Counted from the stretch's first letter, positions 29,007 to 39,499 are shown. The stretch is DNA of 64,000 bases from an uncultured Limosilactobacillus sp. (GCF_934202235.1 NZ_CAKPXS010000001.1:1-64000); one strand, 5' to 3'. Notes: generated by a model not told the origin, from the sequence alone. Numbers and translations: made by a program.

Positions 29007-30208
29007 TGCATCTACCGAACCCACTGCATTTTATTCAACGTAATCGCTATTTAAACAGCAGTACTAGTCATTTCATGGTGGTTGGTAATGGCAAAATCAT
29101 TACCACGCAATCGGTTGATCCACAGGAAGCCATGAAGAACTCAGATGTCTTTGCGGTGATTAATCGGATCAGTTCAGACATCGCTGCCTGCAGTTTTTCA
29201 GCGCCACAATATGAATCCTTGTTGAAAGATCCCTTTAACCTGATGAACCCTTACGCCGGATGGCAAGAGATTATGGTGCAGTTGCTGCTGTACGGTAATT
29301 CGTATGTGGTCATGCACCAAAATCCCAAGACTCATCAAGTTGCTGCATTAGAACCAGTGCCTAGCGACAACGTGACGCTGGAACTCACTAATGACGCTAA
29401 GGACATTATTTATCACGTTCAATACAACGATGAACGCGAAAATGTTGATTATATGAGTGCTCAGATGCTGCATTTTAAGTTAGTTGCGCCGGGGATGTCA
29501 GACAACCAGTACGTGGGGATTAGCCCTTTACAATCATTGGTTCCAGAACTAGGAATCCAAGACCAATCCCACAAACTGATGTTAGCTAGCCTGAAACACG
29601 CGATTGCACCAACCAGTCTTTATGAGACCCCATCTGCTTTGACAGAACCGGGGGCTAAAGAGAAGATTCGGGAGCAGTTTGAAAAAGCCAATACGGGTGA
29701 TAATGCCGGTAAATTGTTAGTGATGGATGCGGGAGCTAAGTTATCCACGATTGATGTGACACCTAACATTGACAAGCTCCTCCAAAATGCTAACTTCTCA
29801 CAGACCCAGATTGCGAAGGCATTTGGGATTCCAGATAGCTATTTGAACGGGCAAGGGGATCAGCAGTCCAGTATTGAGATGATCCGCTCAATTTATCAGA
29901 ATGCTTTGACGATGTACATCCGTCCATTGGAATCTGAACTGTCTTATAAACTAGGAACTCCAGTTAAGCTCAACATCGCTGACACGATCGATGTGGATGG
30001 TCAACAACTGGTTGATAACGTCCAGAACCTGGTTAAGAATGGCGTACTAACTCCACGCCAAGCCCTGGGGATGATGATTGCTCGTGACGTGATGCCTGGA
30101 CTGACAGTCACGGACGATGACATTAATCAGTTAAACCAAGCACAAGCGAAAAATTCAATGAAAGGAGGTGATACTAATGCCGAAGATCAAAACGAAAACG
30201 GCGCATGA
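29006..30208 (+). CDS. Portal protein, HK97 family
   Basis: 400 residues forming the dodecameric DNA gate of the head. Family sections: VFAVINRISSDIAACSF (about 51-67), LMNPYAGWQEIMVQLLLYGNSYV, VGISPLQSL, and AFGIPDSYLNGQGDQQSSIEMIR in parts. The stop overlaps the protease start. Confidence 0.95.
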   Translation: MHLPNPLHFIQRNRYLNSSTSHFMVVGNGKIITTQSVDPQEAMKNSDVFAVINRISSDIAACSFSAPQYESLLKDPFNLMNPYAGWQEIMVQLLLYGNSYVVMHQNPKTHQVAALEPVPSDNVTLELTNDAKDIIYHVQYNDERENVDYMSAQMLHFKLVAPGMSDNQYVGISPLQSLVPELGIQDQSHKLMLASLKHAIAPTSLYETPSALTEPGAKEKIREQFEKANTGDNAGKLLVMDAGAKLSTIDVTPNIDKLLQNANFSQTQIAKAFGIPDSYLNGQGDQQSSIEMIRSIYQNALTMYIRPLESELSYKLGTPVKLNIADTIDVDGQQLVDNVQNLVKNGVLTPRQALGMMIARDVMPGLTVTDDDINQLNQAQAKNSMKGGDTNAEDQNENGA

Positions 30209-32105
30209 TATTCGTACCTTTTCAATTCATGATTTGACTATCTCACGTGACACCTCATCAGGTGGTCGACAAATCAGTGGGTATGCGGTGATGTTTAATG
30301 AACCCTCCAAACCATTACCATTTACGGAATATATCCAACCAGATGCATTTAAAGATGTTGACTTTTCTGAAGTTCAATTACTTTATGCACATGACTATGA
30401 CAACATTCTGGCGCGGGTCGATAGCAGCACTTTATCTCTCAAGGTAGATGATAAAGGGCTGTTTTTTTCTGCCCAAATTCCGGATACCACACTGGGTAAT
30501 GACGTGTATGAGAACGTCGCAAACGGCAATTTGAAAGGATTGTCGTTCAGCGCAGATATCGCACCAAATGGTGATGACTGGGACACACAAGATGATGGCA
30601 CTGTAATCCATACGATTACACAGTTTGCTCATCTATTTGAGATTTCACTGACGTCGATTCCGGCCTACACCGAAACCAGCGTTCAAGTGTCACGAGACTA
30701 TAAGGAGGTACTCAGAGACATGAATAACGACAACGATAAATCTTCAACCACTCAACCAGCTGATGGGTTGAGCAAAGAAGAAGTTCTTAGTTTTTTAACA
30801 AAGCTGTTAGGCGAAAAGCAAGGTAGTCAAGGCGGCAACAGTAATGCTTCTGACGATCAAAAGCCAGCTGATAATGCTCAGCGTGCCGATGACCCTAAGA
30901 AGGATGATGATACGTCAGATCCAGCACCAGAAGAAAAACCTGCAGCAAACCAAACGGCTGAAAAGCCTACAAATCCAGCACCCGCCCCGACTTCTAATCC
31001 TGCACCTGCAGCAAAACCTGCAGATAATCCAGCTCCAGCTGCTAACACTGATTCAGGTGACAGCGACACTGGAGATGATAGCAAGAAGAAGCAACCAGTA
31101 TCACGGGATGCAAATCCAACAGAAAAAGAGGTAAACAAAATGGATATCACGCCAAAGAATCAAGATAAGAAAAACACTGTCGTCCGTGACTTTGCTAACT
31201 TTCTGAAGACTGGCCAAGTCGCAGATAGCATTCGTCGGGATACCACTGGTGTCGGTTTGTCAGATGGTTCAGTAATTATTCCTGAAACCATTCTGACGCC
31301 AGAACATGAGCAGCACCAATTCCCACGTCTAGGATCATTAGTACGAACGATTAAGGTTTCGACTACTACTGGTAAGCTGCCAGTATTCCAAACTTCTGAC
31401 GACAAGCTGTCGCTGCACACTGAATTTACTCCGTCGCAACGACACGAAGCACCAAAGATTGTTCCAATTAATTGGGATCTTAAAACTTACACCGGTAACT
31501 ATCCTTTCTCACAAGATCTGATTTCTGACAGCTCATACAACTGGGAGTCAGAACTGCGTGAGCGGCTTCAAGAGCTGAAGGACAACACAAACGATTCACT
31601 AATCATGGGTCAATTGACCAATGGCGTGAACGCTGTGAAGTCGACCGATTTAATTAAGGACATGAAGACGACCTTAAACGTTACTCTGAAGCCACAAGAT
31701 TCAGCAGCTGCTACGATCGTACTTAGTCAGTCAGCTTTTAATGAACTGGATCAGATGAACGATAAGGAAGGTCGTCCACTAGTTCAACCAGATGTTACTA
31801 AGGCCACTGGCAAGTCGATCCTGGGCAAGACAGCAGTTGTGGTCGATGACTTATTGTTCCCATCTGCAAAGGCCGGTGACACTAACGTCATTATTTCGCC
31901 ACTTCAAAAGTCAATCATTAACTTCCAGAACAATGAAATTACTGGTCAGTTCCAGGATAGCTATGACATCTGGTACAAGCTTTTAGGTATCTACTTGCGT
32001 GAAGACGTTGTTCAAGCACGTAAGGACCTGATTACTCTGATTACTACAACTACTGCTACCCAGAAGGCAGCATCCGAACCAGCTGCACCGGCATCTGGCA
32101 AGTAA
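30177..32105 (+). CDS. Prohead protease fused to major capsid protein
   Basis: 642 residues in one frame. About 1-185 is an HK97-type prohead protease (ISGYAVMFNEPS; HDYDNILARV; GLSFSADI; FEISLTSIPAYTETSV) with the catalytic His-Ser pair. About 190-310 is an Asp/Pro/Ala-rich scaffold-like linker. About 320-642 is the HK97-fold capsid (RTIKVSTTTGKLPVF; NYPFSQDLISDSSYNWESEL; SIINFQNNEITGQF). The start is the ATG eight bases after AAAGGAGG, inside the portal gene. The protease is expected to cleave itself and the linker during maturation. Confidence 0.92.
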   Translation: MPKIKTKTAHDIRTFSIHDLTISRDTSSGGRQISGYAVMFNEPSKPLPFTEYIQPDAFKDVDFSEVQLLYAHDYDNILARVDSSTLSLKVDDKGLFFSAQIPDTTLGNDVYENVANGNLKGLSFSADIAPNGDDWDTQDDGTVIHTITQFAHLFEISLTSIPAYTETSVQVSRDYKEVLRDMNNDNDKSSTTQPADGLSKEEVLSFLTKLLGEKQGSQGGNSNASDDQKPADNAQRADDPKKDDDTSDPAPEEKPAANQTAEKPTNPAPAPTSNPAPAAKPADNPAPAANTDSGDSDTGDDSKKKQPVSRDANPTEKEVNKMDITPKNQDKKNTVVRDFANFLKTGQVADSIRRDTTGVGLSDGSVIIPETILTPEHEQHQFPRLGSLVRTIKVSTTTGKLPVFQTSDDKLSLHTEFTPSQRHEAPKIVPINWDLKTYTGNYPFSQDLISDSSYNWESELRERLQELKDNTNDSLIMGQLTNGVNAVKSTDLIKDMKTTLNVTLKPQDSAAATIVLSQSAFNELDQMNDKEGRPLVQPDVTKATGKSILGKTAVVVDDLLFPSAKAGDTNVIISPLQKSIINFQNNEITGQFQDSYDIWYKLLGIYLREDVVQARKDLITLITTTTATQKAASEPAAPASGK

Positions 32106-32134
32106 ACATCAAGAACTGAGAGGAGGTGACACGA

Positions 32135-32464
32135 TTGGCAGAAATTAACACCATAGATAGCCTGGTTAATGAAGCGATGGCCGAACTTAACTTAGATGAT
32201 GTGGGAACTACGAAACAAACCATTCAATCATTAGTCGTCCAGTCCATTGAAATCGTTAAGCATTCGGTCAACTCAAAGATCGATACCGATAAGTATCTAC
32301 AAGATGAATTATTTAAACGGGCCGTTCTAACAATGACCACGCAGCTGTTCTATGATCGAACACTTGAGAGTGGAATGAGCCTGGGTTTTCAAATGCTAGT
32401 CGTTCACCTGCAAGCTGAGTATGGATTGGAGGGATCAGACGATGGCAATGCCAAGAACAGTTAA
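32135..32464 (+). CDS. Head-tail connector protein
   Basis: 109 residues from a TTG eight bases after GAGGAGG. Helical protein of the gp6/YqbG-type connector family (SLVNEAMAELNLDD...QDELFKRAVLTMTTQLFYDR). It attaches below the portal. Confidence 0.75.
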   Translation: MAEINTIDSLVNEAMAELNLDDVGTTKQTIQSLVVQSIEIVKHSVNSKIDTDKYLQDELFKRAVLTMTTQLFYDRTLESGMSLGFQMLVVHLQAEYGLEGSDDGNAKNS

Positions 32465-32813
32465 GTATCAACCATACTTGTTCAATTCGGTTGCTGAATT
32501 TGGGGATGTTAAGTCCACGACTAATCGCCACACAGGCATGCAAGTGCCACAGTTTATTCGTAAGTTCTCCCTTCACGTCTATCCGCAAAAAACTACGCTG
32601 AATCGTCTGTTTGCTCAATTTGGTACCCAGTATCAGGACTCCATTACGCTGGTCATCAAACATAATCCAGCAGTTCATGACAAGTTAAAGGTTAAGTACC
32701 AGGGAACGCTGTATAAGATCATCAATATTTCGGTTGATGATTCCGCCAACTACCAGACCTATGATTTTCTGTCACTTCAGAAATTAGAAAGGACGGGGAA
32801 TGCCAATGGCTGA
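32442..32813 (+). CDS. Phage head closure protein
   Basis: 123 residues; beta-rich head-closure (SPP1 gp16-type) plan: VYPQKTTLNRLFAQFGTQYQDSITLVIKH, then VKYQGTLYKIINISVDDSANYQTYDFLSLQ in parts. GGAGGGATCAGACG precedes the ATG. It plugs the filled head. Confidence 0.8.
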   Translation: MAMPRTVKYQPYLFNSVAEFGDVKSTTNRHTGMQVPQFIRKFSLHVYPQKTTLNRLFAQFGTQYQDSITLVIKHNPAVHDKLKVKYQGTLYKIINISVDDSANYQTYDFLSLQKLERTGNANG

Positions 32814-33246
32814 GTTTGATGACCAAGTGAACGCCTTTTTAAAGCAGGTTAAGCGATTGGTTCCTAATCAGGAAACTAAGCGTCAGATGACACGGGCTGG
32901 TGCCCAGGTCTTGTCAAAGGGATTAGCCGAAGATACTAGGTCGAAGCACTACGATGCTAATCATCAAGTGCCCAAACGTCTGCGTGGACGAGTCAAGCAC
33001 CTGGCCGATTCTGTTGATTACACCGATACTACTTTGGACGGTTTAGTTGATGGAACTTCAACGGTCGGTTTTAAAGGCACCCAGACAACGGGTGTCAATC
33101 ATGGTCGCATTGCCCGTTTCCTAAATGATGGGACTAAAAAGATGCACGGCGACCACTTTGTAGAGCATTCACGTGAAGATCACGCCAATACAATGTTCCA
33201 TAAGATGGCTGATGTTTATCATAAGTCAGTGAAGGAAGGGAAGTAA
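32800..33246 (+). CDS. HK97 gp10-type tail-completion protein
   Basis: 148 residues; pattern AGAQVLSKGLAEDTRSKHY..., GFKGTQTTGVNHGRIARFLNDGTKKMHGDHFV, typical of HK97 gp10-family. Start at ATG 32800 or 32806. Confidence 0.8.
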   Translation: MPMAEFDDQVNAFLKQVKRLVPNQETKRQMTRAGAQVLSKGLAEDTRSKHYDANHQVPKRLRGRVKHLADSVDYTDTTLDGLVDGTSTVGFKGTQTTGVNHGRIARFLNDGTKKMHGDHFVEHSREDHANTMFHKMADVYHKSVKEGK

Positions 33247-33248
33247 CA

Positions 33249-33641
33249 ATGGACCTTCCAGTTAATCAAGCAGCTGATCTAATTAAAGCGGCCCACTTTT
33301 CGTGGATCGCTGACGATCATATTTTTACAACGTCTATTCCTGATGAGTTTGTCAATGACACTTCTCAGACCGTGATGCGGATTGACGAGTATCAGAACCA
33401 ACCATCGGGTTATGCTAATCGACGTTTTAACACGATGGAAATCGGGGTTGAAGTTCAGATCTACTATGCAGCTGATGCGGATTTTGATATCCAATCAGCT
33501 GAGATTGCTTTGCAGCGTTGGTTTAAGAACCATCGTTGGGAAGTAGCAATCTCACGCGAACATTCTTTTGACCCCGACACGGATCAACTGACTAAAACGA
33601 TTTATTTTGTCAAAACTGAATTTTTAAAGGCGACCGATTAG
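33249..33641 (+). CDS. DUF806-type tail component
   Basis: 130 residues; DUF806 pattern (LPVNQAADLIKAA...IYYAADADFDIQSAEIALQRWFKNHRWEVAISREHSFDPDT in parts). Tail terminator or completion protein by position. Confidence 0.75.
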   Translation: MDLPVNQAADLIKAAHFSWIADDHIFTTSIPDEFVNDTSQTVMRIDEYQNQPSGYANRRFNTMEIGVEVQIYYAADADFDIQSAEIALQRWFKNHRWEVAISREHSFDPDTDQLTKTIYFVKTEFLKATD

Positions 33642-33676
33642 TCGTCTTTTTTTATTGGAAAAAGGAGGAAAAAACT

Positions 33677-34414
33677 ATGGCTAAAAAGATGGGTGCTAGC
33701 TTTACCGGTATCGATTACGTCGCCTTTGGGATTATCGATGGCGATACTGGCAAGCTAGTTGCTGATAAGGATAAGGGCCTATCCGCTGACGGGGTTGTGA
33801 TCGTCGATGGGGATGGGCAAGGTGCTACAACCGCCAATATCACTCAATTGGGTGCTACGGGTGCTGATCAGTACGCTAACAACAAGCTGAAGCGGATTGC
33901 TTATGGTCTGCAACGGCCACAGCTCGCATTGACCATGCTGGACATGCCATTTGACATTGCTCAGAAGATCAAGGGTTATGTTTCAGATGGCAAAGGTGGC
34001 TATGTACTGGGAAAGATTCGACCACATGTGGCTGTCCTGGTTGCCAGTGAAGACTACTGGGGCAACATGGTCTTTGATGCTTTTGCCAATTCTAGCGTTG
34101 ATGAAACGGCTCACAATCACGGGACTGATAATCAAAACGAAGTTGACTACAATGCTGCACTGACGATTCAAGCCTTGAATCCAATTGACGATAATGTATT
34201 TATCGACCCAGATACTGGTACACAACGTGCTTACAAGCAGTTCCAATCAGGGGATGACGGATTCACTTATGATGCAATGCTGAGTGAAGTCTTTGGTGGT
34301 TACAAAGATACTAACAAGCAGTTTGCAAATCACGGCAAGACTGCCGCAACTTATGATCCAACTAACCAGTCACACACTTCTGGGACTGGTCAGGATACTA
34401 CCCCAGTTTCCTAA
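33677..34414 (+). CDS. Major tail protein
   Basis: 245 residues, phi13-type major tail protein that polymerises into the tail tube (GIDYVAFGIID; ANNKLKRIAYGLQRPQLALTMLDMPFD; KIRPHVAVLVASEDYWG). AAGGAGG precedes the ATG. Confidence 0.9.
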   Translation: MAKKMGASFTGIDYVAFGIIDGDTGKLVADKDKGLSADGVVIVDGDGQGATTANITQLGATGADQYANNKLKRIAYGLQRPQLALTMLDMPFDIAQKIKGYVSDGKGGYVLGKIRPHVAVLVASEDYWGNMVFDAFANSSVDETAHNHGTDNQNEVDYNAALTIQALNPIDDNVFIDPDTGTQRAYKQFQSGDDGFTYDAMLSEVFGGYKDTNKQFANHGKTAATYDPTNQSHTSGTGQDTTPVS

Positions 34415-34458
34415 TTAATATAGCGGTTTAGATTCTAATTTTTTTGGAGGGATTTCGA

Positions 34459-34869
34459 ATGAAGATTAAAGCAAATGCAATGGGCTTTCAAAAACCTTTC
34501 ACGGTTAAGCCATCTGTAAAGAAGTACAAGCTTGCTAACAAGATGCTTATCAAGGTGCTTAAAATGCAAGCTCTGTTCACTAAAGCAGATGCAATTAAGC
34601 CATCAGACGATCACTATGTGGATGCCATTACTGACATTCTGGAAAGCGAAGATCAGTTTATGGACGATGGCATGAAGTTTTTACAGGAAACTTTCCGCTT
34701 GAACGATAAGCAGATGGAAGTGGTCGAAAGCCACTTAACTGACAGCAATTCTCTTGCTGATTACATCAGTTATGTGATCCAACGTGTTAAGGGTGCTTCA
34801 GATCAGCAAATCGAAGCTGATGAAAAACGGACCCGCCAAGAACGAAAGAATCAAGACCCAAAAAAATAG
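34459..34869 (+). CDS. Tail assembly chaperone gpG
   Basis: 136 residues. Helical chaperone-like protein (FQKPFTVKPSVKKYKLANKM...). GGAGGGATTTCGA precedes the ATG. It ends in NQDPKK, where an A7 run allows frameshift into the T extension. Confidence 0.85.
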   Translation: MKIKANAMGFQKPFTVKPSVKKYKLANKMLIKVLKMQALFTKADAIKPSDDHYVDAITDILESEDQFMDDGMKFLQETFRLNDKQMEVVESHLTDSNSLADYISYVIQRVKGASDQQIEADEKRTRQERKNQDPKK

Positions 34870-35081
34870 TTGGTGACCTGTTCCAGGCAATTGATGATAC
34901 CAAACAAGAACAGGAAGACATCGAATACTTTGAACAGCAATTATTGTTTAACAGCGGGGTTTTGCCGTCTCAAATAGAAGATGAGGATATGGTTGAACTG
35001 CTTAAAGTTCGGTCTGCTCGCAGTCGTGATGATCGGCCAATGTCTAGTGCTGAAGCTCACGCAAAACTGCGAAGTATGTAA
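34459..35081 (+). CDS. gpGT chaperone made by -1 frameshift
   Basis: The frame slips back one base on AAAAAAA (34860-34866) just before the TAG. The second frame reads IVGDLFQAIDDTKQEQEDIE, and later MSSAEAHAKLRSM, stopping at 35079-35081. Length of the fusion is about 207 residues. This G/GT pair, next to the tape measure, is conserved in siphophages and helps fold the tape measure. Confidence 0.85.
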
Positions 35082-35117
35082 CCTTGCCGGGAATCTTTGA
35101 GGAAAGGAGGTAAGCAC

Positions 35118-38100
35118 ATGGCAAATTCAAACGACATTCAAGCCTTGATGTCGACCAAAATTAGTGTCGATTCTGCACAAGCAAGTGACAACGTCACTCG
35201 ATTGACGAACGGCTTTAAAGAGCTGACTTCCAGTTGGAAGGCGGAACAGGCAGTTGCTAAGGCTAACGGGGATGTTGTTAAAGCTGCTGAAGTTCGGTAT
35301 AAAGGATTATCCGACACACTAGATGTTCAAAAGCTCAAGCTGGAACAGTTACAGACTCGTCGCCGGGCTTTAAAGTCTGAGATGGAATCATCGGCAGTGG
35401 TCACTAAAGACCAAACTGATGAGATGAAGGTCTTAGACCGTCAACTTGGATCCACAGCTCGTAGTGTTGCCAGCCTGTCTAAGCAACAGGAACGCGCTAA
35501 ACACAGTTTTGAGTATGTTTCTTCAGGACTCAAGGAACTGAGAAACGAATACTATACCAATAACCGGGCAATTGACGCTAATGTTGCGAAGTTGGAAGCA
35601 CAAGGCCACAGTGCTGAAGCCCAGAAGGCTAAGTTAGCTGGTCTACGTGAGTCACTGCAAAACCTGTCAAAGCAAGAGAGTGCTGCTCAAAAACTAGCTG
35701 AGAAGGCTGCTGATTCTGAAGGCAAACAGTCCAACATTTATTTGCGCCGGAAGACTGACCTGGACAAAGTTTCGCGATCAATTGCTGAAACTAAAAACCA
35801 GATCAAGTCAATGGAGTCCACCATGCAGAGCAACACCGGCTGGTCGAAATTCCATCGTGATCTTTTCGGAGTATCTCGTGCGGAAAAACAGGTAGTCGAC
35901 AATGGACACCGGATTCGTGATATTTTCACCGGGGCTTTTCTCAGCAACCTTGCGACTAGTGCATTAACGACGTTGCAAACGCACTTAACCGGGATCATCA
36001 AAACCGGGTACAAGGTTGCATTAGCTGGTCGTGAAATTCAAGCTCGTTGGTCTAACTTAGGGGTTTCTAACAACGGTGTTCAACGGTTGACTAAGGAAAT
36101 GGCCGATCTGAAGGCTAACAGTAATATGTCGGCTGACTCAGTTACAGCGTTGCAAATGCGCTTCTATGACTTAACAGGTCACTCAATTCCGCAGACGATG
36201 AAGCTAACTAAGGGTGTTGCATCACTGACTGATACACTCCACTTGTCATCTGAACAGACGGAGAGCTTTAGTCGGACACTGACCCGAGTCGAATCGGCTG
36301 GTAAGGTTACTCAACAGAGCTTAGGACGAATTGAACGAGCTGCACCTGGTTTTTCAACTGCCTTACAGCGGGCCAGTGGAATGAGTCGGAAGTCATTTGA
36401 CCAACTAGTTCAATCTGGGAAGATGACTAGTAGCCAGTTCAACGACATTTTGGCTAAGGCGTCAAAAGACTACGGTAAAAACGCTAAGTACTTTAACAAT
36501 ACTTATGATGGGGCAATGCACCATCTAAGTGAAACATGGAAGAGTACTCAGCGGACGATTGCACGACCGTTGATGAACGTTGCAACGGCAGGATTGCAAA
36601 GTTTGGACAAGGTTTTGTCTAACAAAAACATTCAGAATGCCTTAAACGGCGTTGCGCAGGCTGTTGCACATGTTGCTGACGGGGCAGCTAAGGTTCTAAC
36701 TAAGCAAAATATCACTGGAATGGCAGAAGTAGCCATTTCTTTGACGAAAATTGCCGAAATCATGCTGAAGACCGTGTGGAACACGTTCTCCGGCATTATT
36801 TTGGGTATTGCTAAAGCATTTCATCTTGCTGGTAAAGGTAGTAAGACTGCTAAGAGTGGAATAAAAGTCTTTGGGGATGCAATGGAAGGCATTGCCAAAC
36901 ATCAGAAGGCGATTGAGGGGATCACTAAAGCCCTCATCGCCCTTTTTGCGATCAAGAAAACCGTTAAGCTGATTAATGACCTGAACGCTTTTCGCCGGAG
37001 CGTAATAGCTGCGGCTCGTCACGTTAAAGTGTTGGGCAAGGATTTATTATCTCTGCCAAAAGACACTAAAACCCGAGTCGTTGCTATGACGCAACAAGCA
37101 AAAGTGCGGATTCAAAAACTAGGTTCATCGATCAAGAAGGTAACCAAGTTTGTTAGGGTGAAAATTGGTGCAGCGACTACGGCCGCTCGTAATGGTGTTC
37201 GCAAGGTGGGCGCTGCAGTCAAAAGATTGCCAAAGAAGGTGAAAGTTGTTGCGACTGCAGCAACTCGTTCGGCTCAAGCCAACATTCGCAAAGTTGGATC
37301 AGCAGCTAAATCGGCAGCTAGGACCACCAAGAATGCGTTTGTGGAAACTGGACAAGTTATTGGATCAGTAACAAGATCGTTTGCTTCTAAAAGCAAAATT
37401 GCTTTTCTTCAAATCGGACAAAGCGCTAGGACTCTTGGTACTACGCTGAAAATGGCCTTTATGAGTAATCCATTTGGAGTAATCATGACGGCCATTAGTA
37501 CTTTGATTGCTGCTTTTCAATGGCTTTATGACAACGATAAGCCTTTCAGAAAATGGGTTGATGGAATCAAAAAAGGTTTAGTCAAGACACTGAATGGCGC
37601 TTTTGGTAAAGCTGTTAAATTCATTACTGGCTTTGGTAAAAGCGTCGCTAGAATTTTCAATTCACTTGGCAAAACATTTGATAGATTCCAAAAGAACGTT
37701 AAGAAGCGCCATATTCAGTCGGAAAAGGAATGGGATAAACACAATCGTTCTTTACAAAAGTCCCTTTCTCGCGCTGGGAAAAACATGGCAAAACAAGCTA
37801 GTCGTGATGGCAAGACTATCTGGCAACAGATGACCCGTTGGGGCGGTCAAGGTAGTAAAAAGATTAGCCGCCAATTTGACTGGTTAAGCCGGCAGACCCA
37901 AAAGCAAACCCGACAGATGTTCCGTCGCCACCGTCAAGTATTCCAATCAGGATATAAGGTCCTTCAAGATCGTACACGAACCTGGCACGATGTCATGACT
38001 GGTCATTGGGATCGTTTATCTCGCGATACACAACGTACATCTCGTGATATGAGTCGGTATCACCATGCGATCTTCCGAGACATGTACAACCGGTTGAACG

Positions 38101-39488
38101 ACCTCACTGATGGTCGGCTGGGCGATATGGTTAAGTCTTGGCAATCTAAGATGGGCAATATTGGCGATACAGTCGCTAATGCAAAGAAGTCCATACATGA
38201 TCACTTTGTTGACTTAGTTCGTGGAATCATTCAGCCGTTTAACGATATGCTGGAGGACTTACATAAAGGTATCAACTGGGTTTTGGAAAAGGTCGGTGCT
38301 TCCAAGATTGGTGGCACCTGGTCGGTTCCAATGCCTAGCTATGCTGTGGGTACTCCTGGTACTCATCCGGGCGGATTAGCAAAGGTCAATGATGCACCTA
38401 CCAGTCACTACCGAGAACTTTATCGTCTGCCAAACGGCAAGATGGGGATGTTCCCGGCTGTCCGGAATATGGTGGTTCCTTTACCAGCTGGTACGTCGGT
38501 ATTAGATGGGGAACGAAGCTATCAGCTGTCACGAATGATGGGGATCATTCCTCATTACGCTGATGGGACGTTGGATGCCGTTGGTAACTTCTTTGGAAAT
38601 CTTAAAGATGATGCTGAGAATTTCCTGGATAATACAGAAAAGTTCTTGGCACACCCAATCCAATTTATGGAGTCTGTTTTCAATAAATTTGTTAAGGTAT
38701 CTACACCTGTCCAGTTTGCTACTGATTTGGTACAACACGTACCTGTATTTATTGCTAAGAACATGGTGAACTGGGTTAAAAAGCAATTGGAAGTCATGGC
38801 TAATCCTGGCGGTTCTGGGGTTGCCCGTTGGCGTCCATATGTCCGGCGTGCTTTAGCTATGTTGCATTTGTCTTCGAGTCTCGTTGATAAGGTTTTAAGA
38901 CAAATTAAGACAGAATCAGGTGGCAATCCTCTTGCTCGTCAACCAGGTGCTGACCCTGATGGTGACGGCTCAGGACCTGCATTAGGTCTAATGCAAACTA
39001 AGATGGGTACTTTCAATGCGTACAAGCTACCTGGGCATGGCAACTTATGGAACGGCTTTGATGATATTCTTGCTGGATTGAACTATGCCTTACATCGTTA
39101 TGGACCAAGTTTATCCGCTTTAGGTAATGGTCATGGGTATGCCAATGGTGGAGAAATTACAACTCATGGTCTGTATGAAATTGCCGAACGCAACAAGCCA
39201 GAATTCATTATTCCGACTGACATTACGCGACGCGATCGTGCTTACCAGTTATTAGGTCAGTTGATGACTCGCTTTAAAGCTGACGATCCACGCATTAGTA
39301 CTTTAGGATCAGGTAATGACAACCTAAAGAACGTTGAAAAGAAGATGGATACCATGATTGGTTTGCTATCTGAATTATTAGGCAGTGGCAATGCAACTGT
39401 CCAAGCCATTAAGAATCAAGGCAGCTTAGATGTAAAGCGCCTTTACAAGCGCCAAGCACTAGATGCCTCAATGCGTGCTTTTAGCTAG
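35118..39488 (+). CDS. Tape measure protein with transglycosylase domain
   Basis: 1456 residues, sets tail length and enters the cell during infection. Coiled-coil start (about 1-250), a tape-measure core (AGREIQARWSNLGVSNNGVQ, about 300-480), basic helical repeats (about 640-760), hydrophobic segment near 790, and a soluble lytic transglycosylase domain (about 1240-1340) with IKTESGGNPLARQ and GLMQTKMGTF; the ES glutamate is the expected catalytic residue. AAAGGAGG precedes the ATG. Confidence 0.95.
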   Translation: MANSNDIQALMSTKISVDSAQASDNVTRLTNGFKELTSSWKAEQAVAKANGDVVKAAEVRYKGLSDTLDVQKLKLEQLQTRRRALKSEMESSAVVTKDQTDEMKVLDRQLGSTARSVASLSKQQERAKHSFEYVSSGLKELRNEYYTNNRAIDANVAKLEAQGHSAEAQKAKLAGLRESLQNLSKQESAAQKLAEKAADSEGKQSNIYLRRKTDLDKVSRSIAETKNQIKSMESTMQSNTGWSKFHRDLFGVSRAEKQVVDNGHRIRDIFTGAFLSNLATSALTTLQTHLTGIIKTGYKVALAGREIQARWSNLGVSNNGVQRLTKEMADLKANSNMSADSVTALQMRFYDLTGHSIPQTMKLTKGVASLTDTLHLSSEQTESFSRTLTRVESAGKVTQQSLGRIERAAPGFSTALQRASGMSRKSFDQLVQSGKMTSSQFNDILAKASKDYGKNAKYFNNTYDGAMHHLSETWKSTQRTIARPLMNVATAGLQSLDKVLSNKNIQNALNGVAQAVAHVADGAAKVLTKQNITGMAEVAISLTKIAEIMLKTVWNTFSGIILGIAKAFHLAGKGSKTAKSGIKVFGDAMEGIAKHQKAIEGITKALIALFAIKKTVKLINDLNAFRRSVIAAARHVKVLGKDLLSLPKDTKTRVVAMTQQAKVRIQKLGSSIKKVTKFVRVKIGAATTAARNGVRKVGAAVKRLPKKVKVVATAATRSAQANIRKVGSAAKSAARTTKNAFVETGQVIGSVTRSFASKSKIAFLQIGQSARTLGTTLKMAFMSNPFGVIMTAISTLIAAFQWLYDNDKPFRKWVDGIKKGLVKTLNGAFGKAVKFITGFGKSVARIFNSLGKTFDRFQKNVKKRHIQSEKEWDKHNRSLQKSLSRAGKNMAKQASRDGKTIWQQMTRWGGQGSKKISRQFDWLSRQTQKQTRQMFRRHRQVFQSGYKVLQDRTRTWHDVMTGHWDRLSRDTQRTSRDMSRYHHAIFRDMYNRLNDLTDGRLGDMVKSWQSKMGNIGDTVANAKKSIHDHFVDLVRGIIQPFNDMLEDLHKGINWVLEKVGASKIGGTWSVPMPSYAVGTPGTHPGGLAKVNDAPTSHYRELYRLPNGKMGMFPAVRNMVVPLPAGTSVLDGERSYQLSRMMGIIPHYADGTLDAVGNFFGNLKDDAENFLDNTEKFLAHPIQFMESVFNKFVKVSTPVQFATDLVQHVPVFIAKNMVNWVKKQLEVMANPGGSGVARWRPYVRRALAMLHLSSSLVDKVLRQIKTESGGNPLARQPGADPDGDGSGPALGLMQTKMGTFNAYKLPGHGNLWNGFDDILAGLNYALHRYGPSLSALGNGHGYANGGEITTHGLYEIAERNKPEFIIPTDITRRDRAYQLLGQLMTRFKADDPRISTLGSGNDNLKNVEKKMDTMIGLLSELLGSGNATVQAIKNQGSLDVKRLYKRQALDASMRAFS

Positions 39489-39499
39489 GAGGTGGATGC

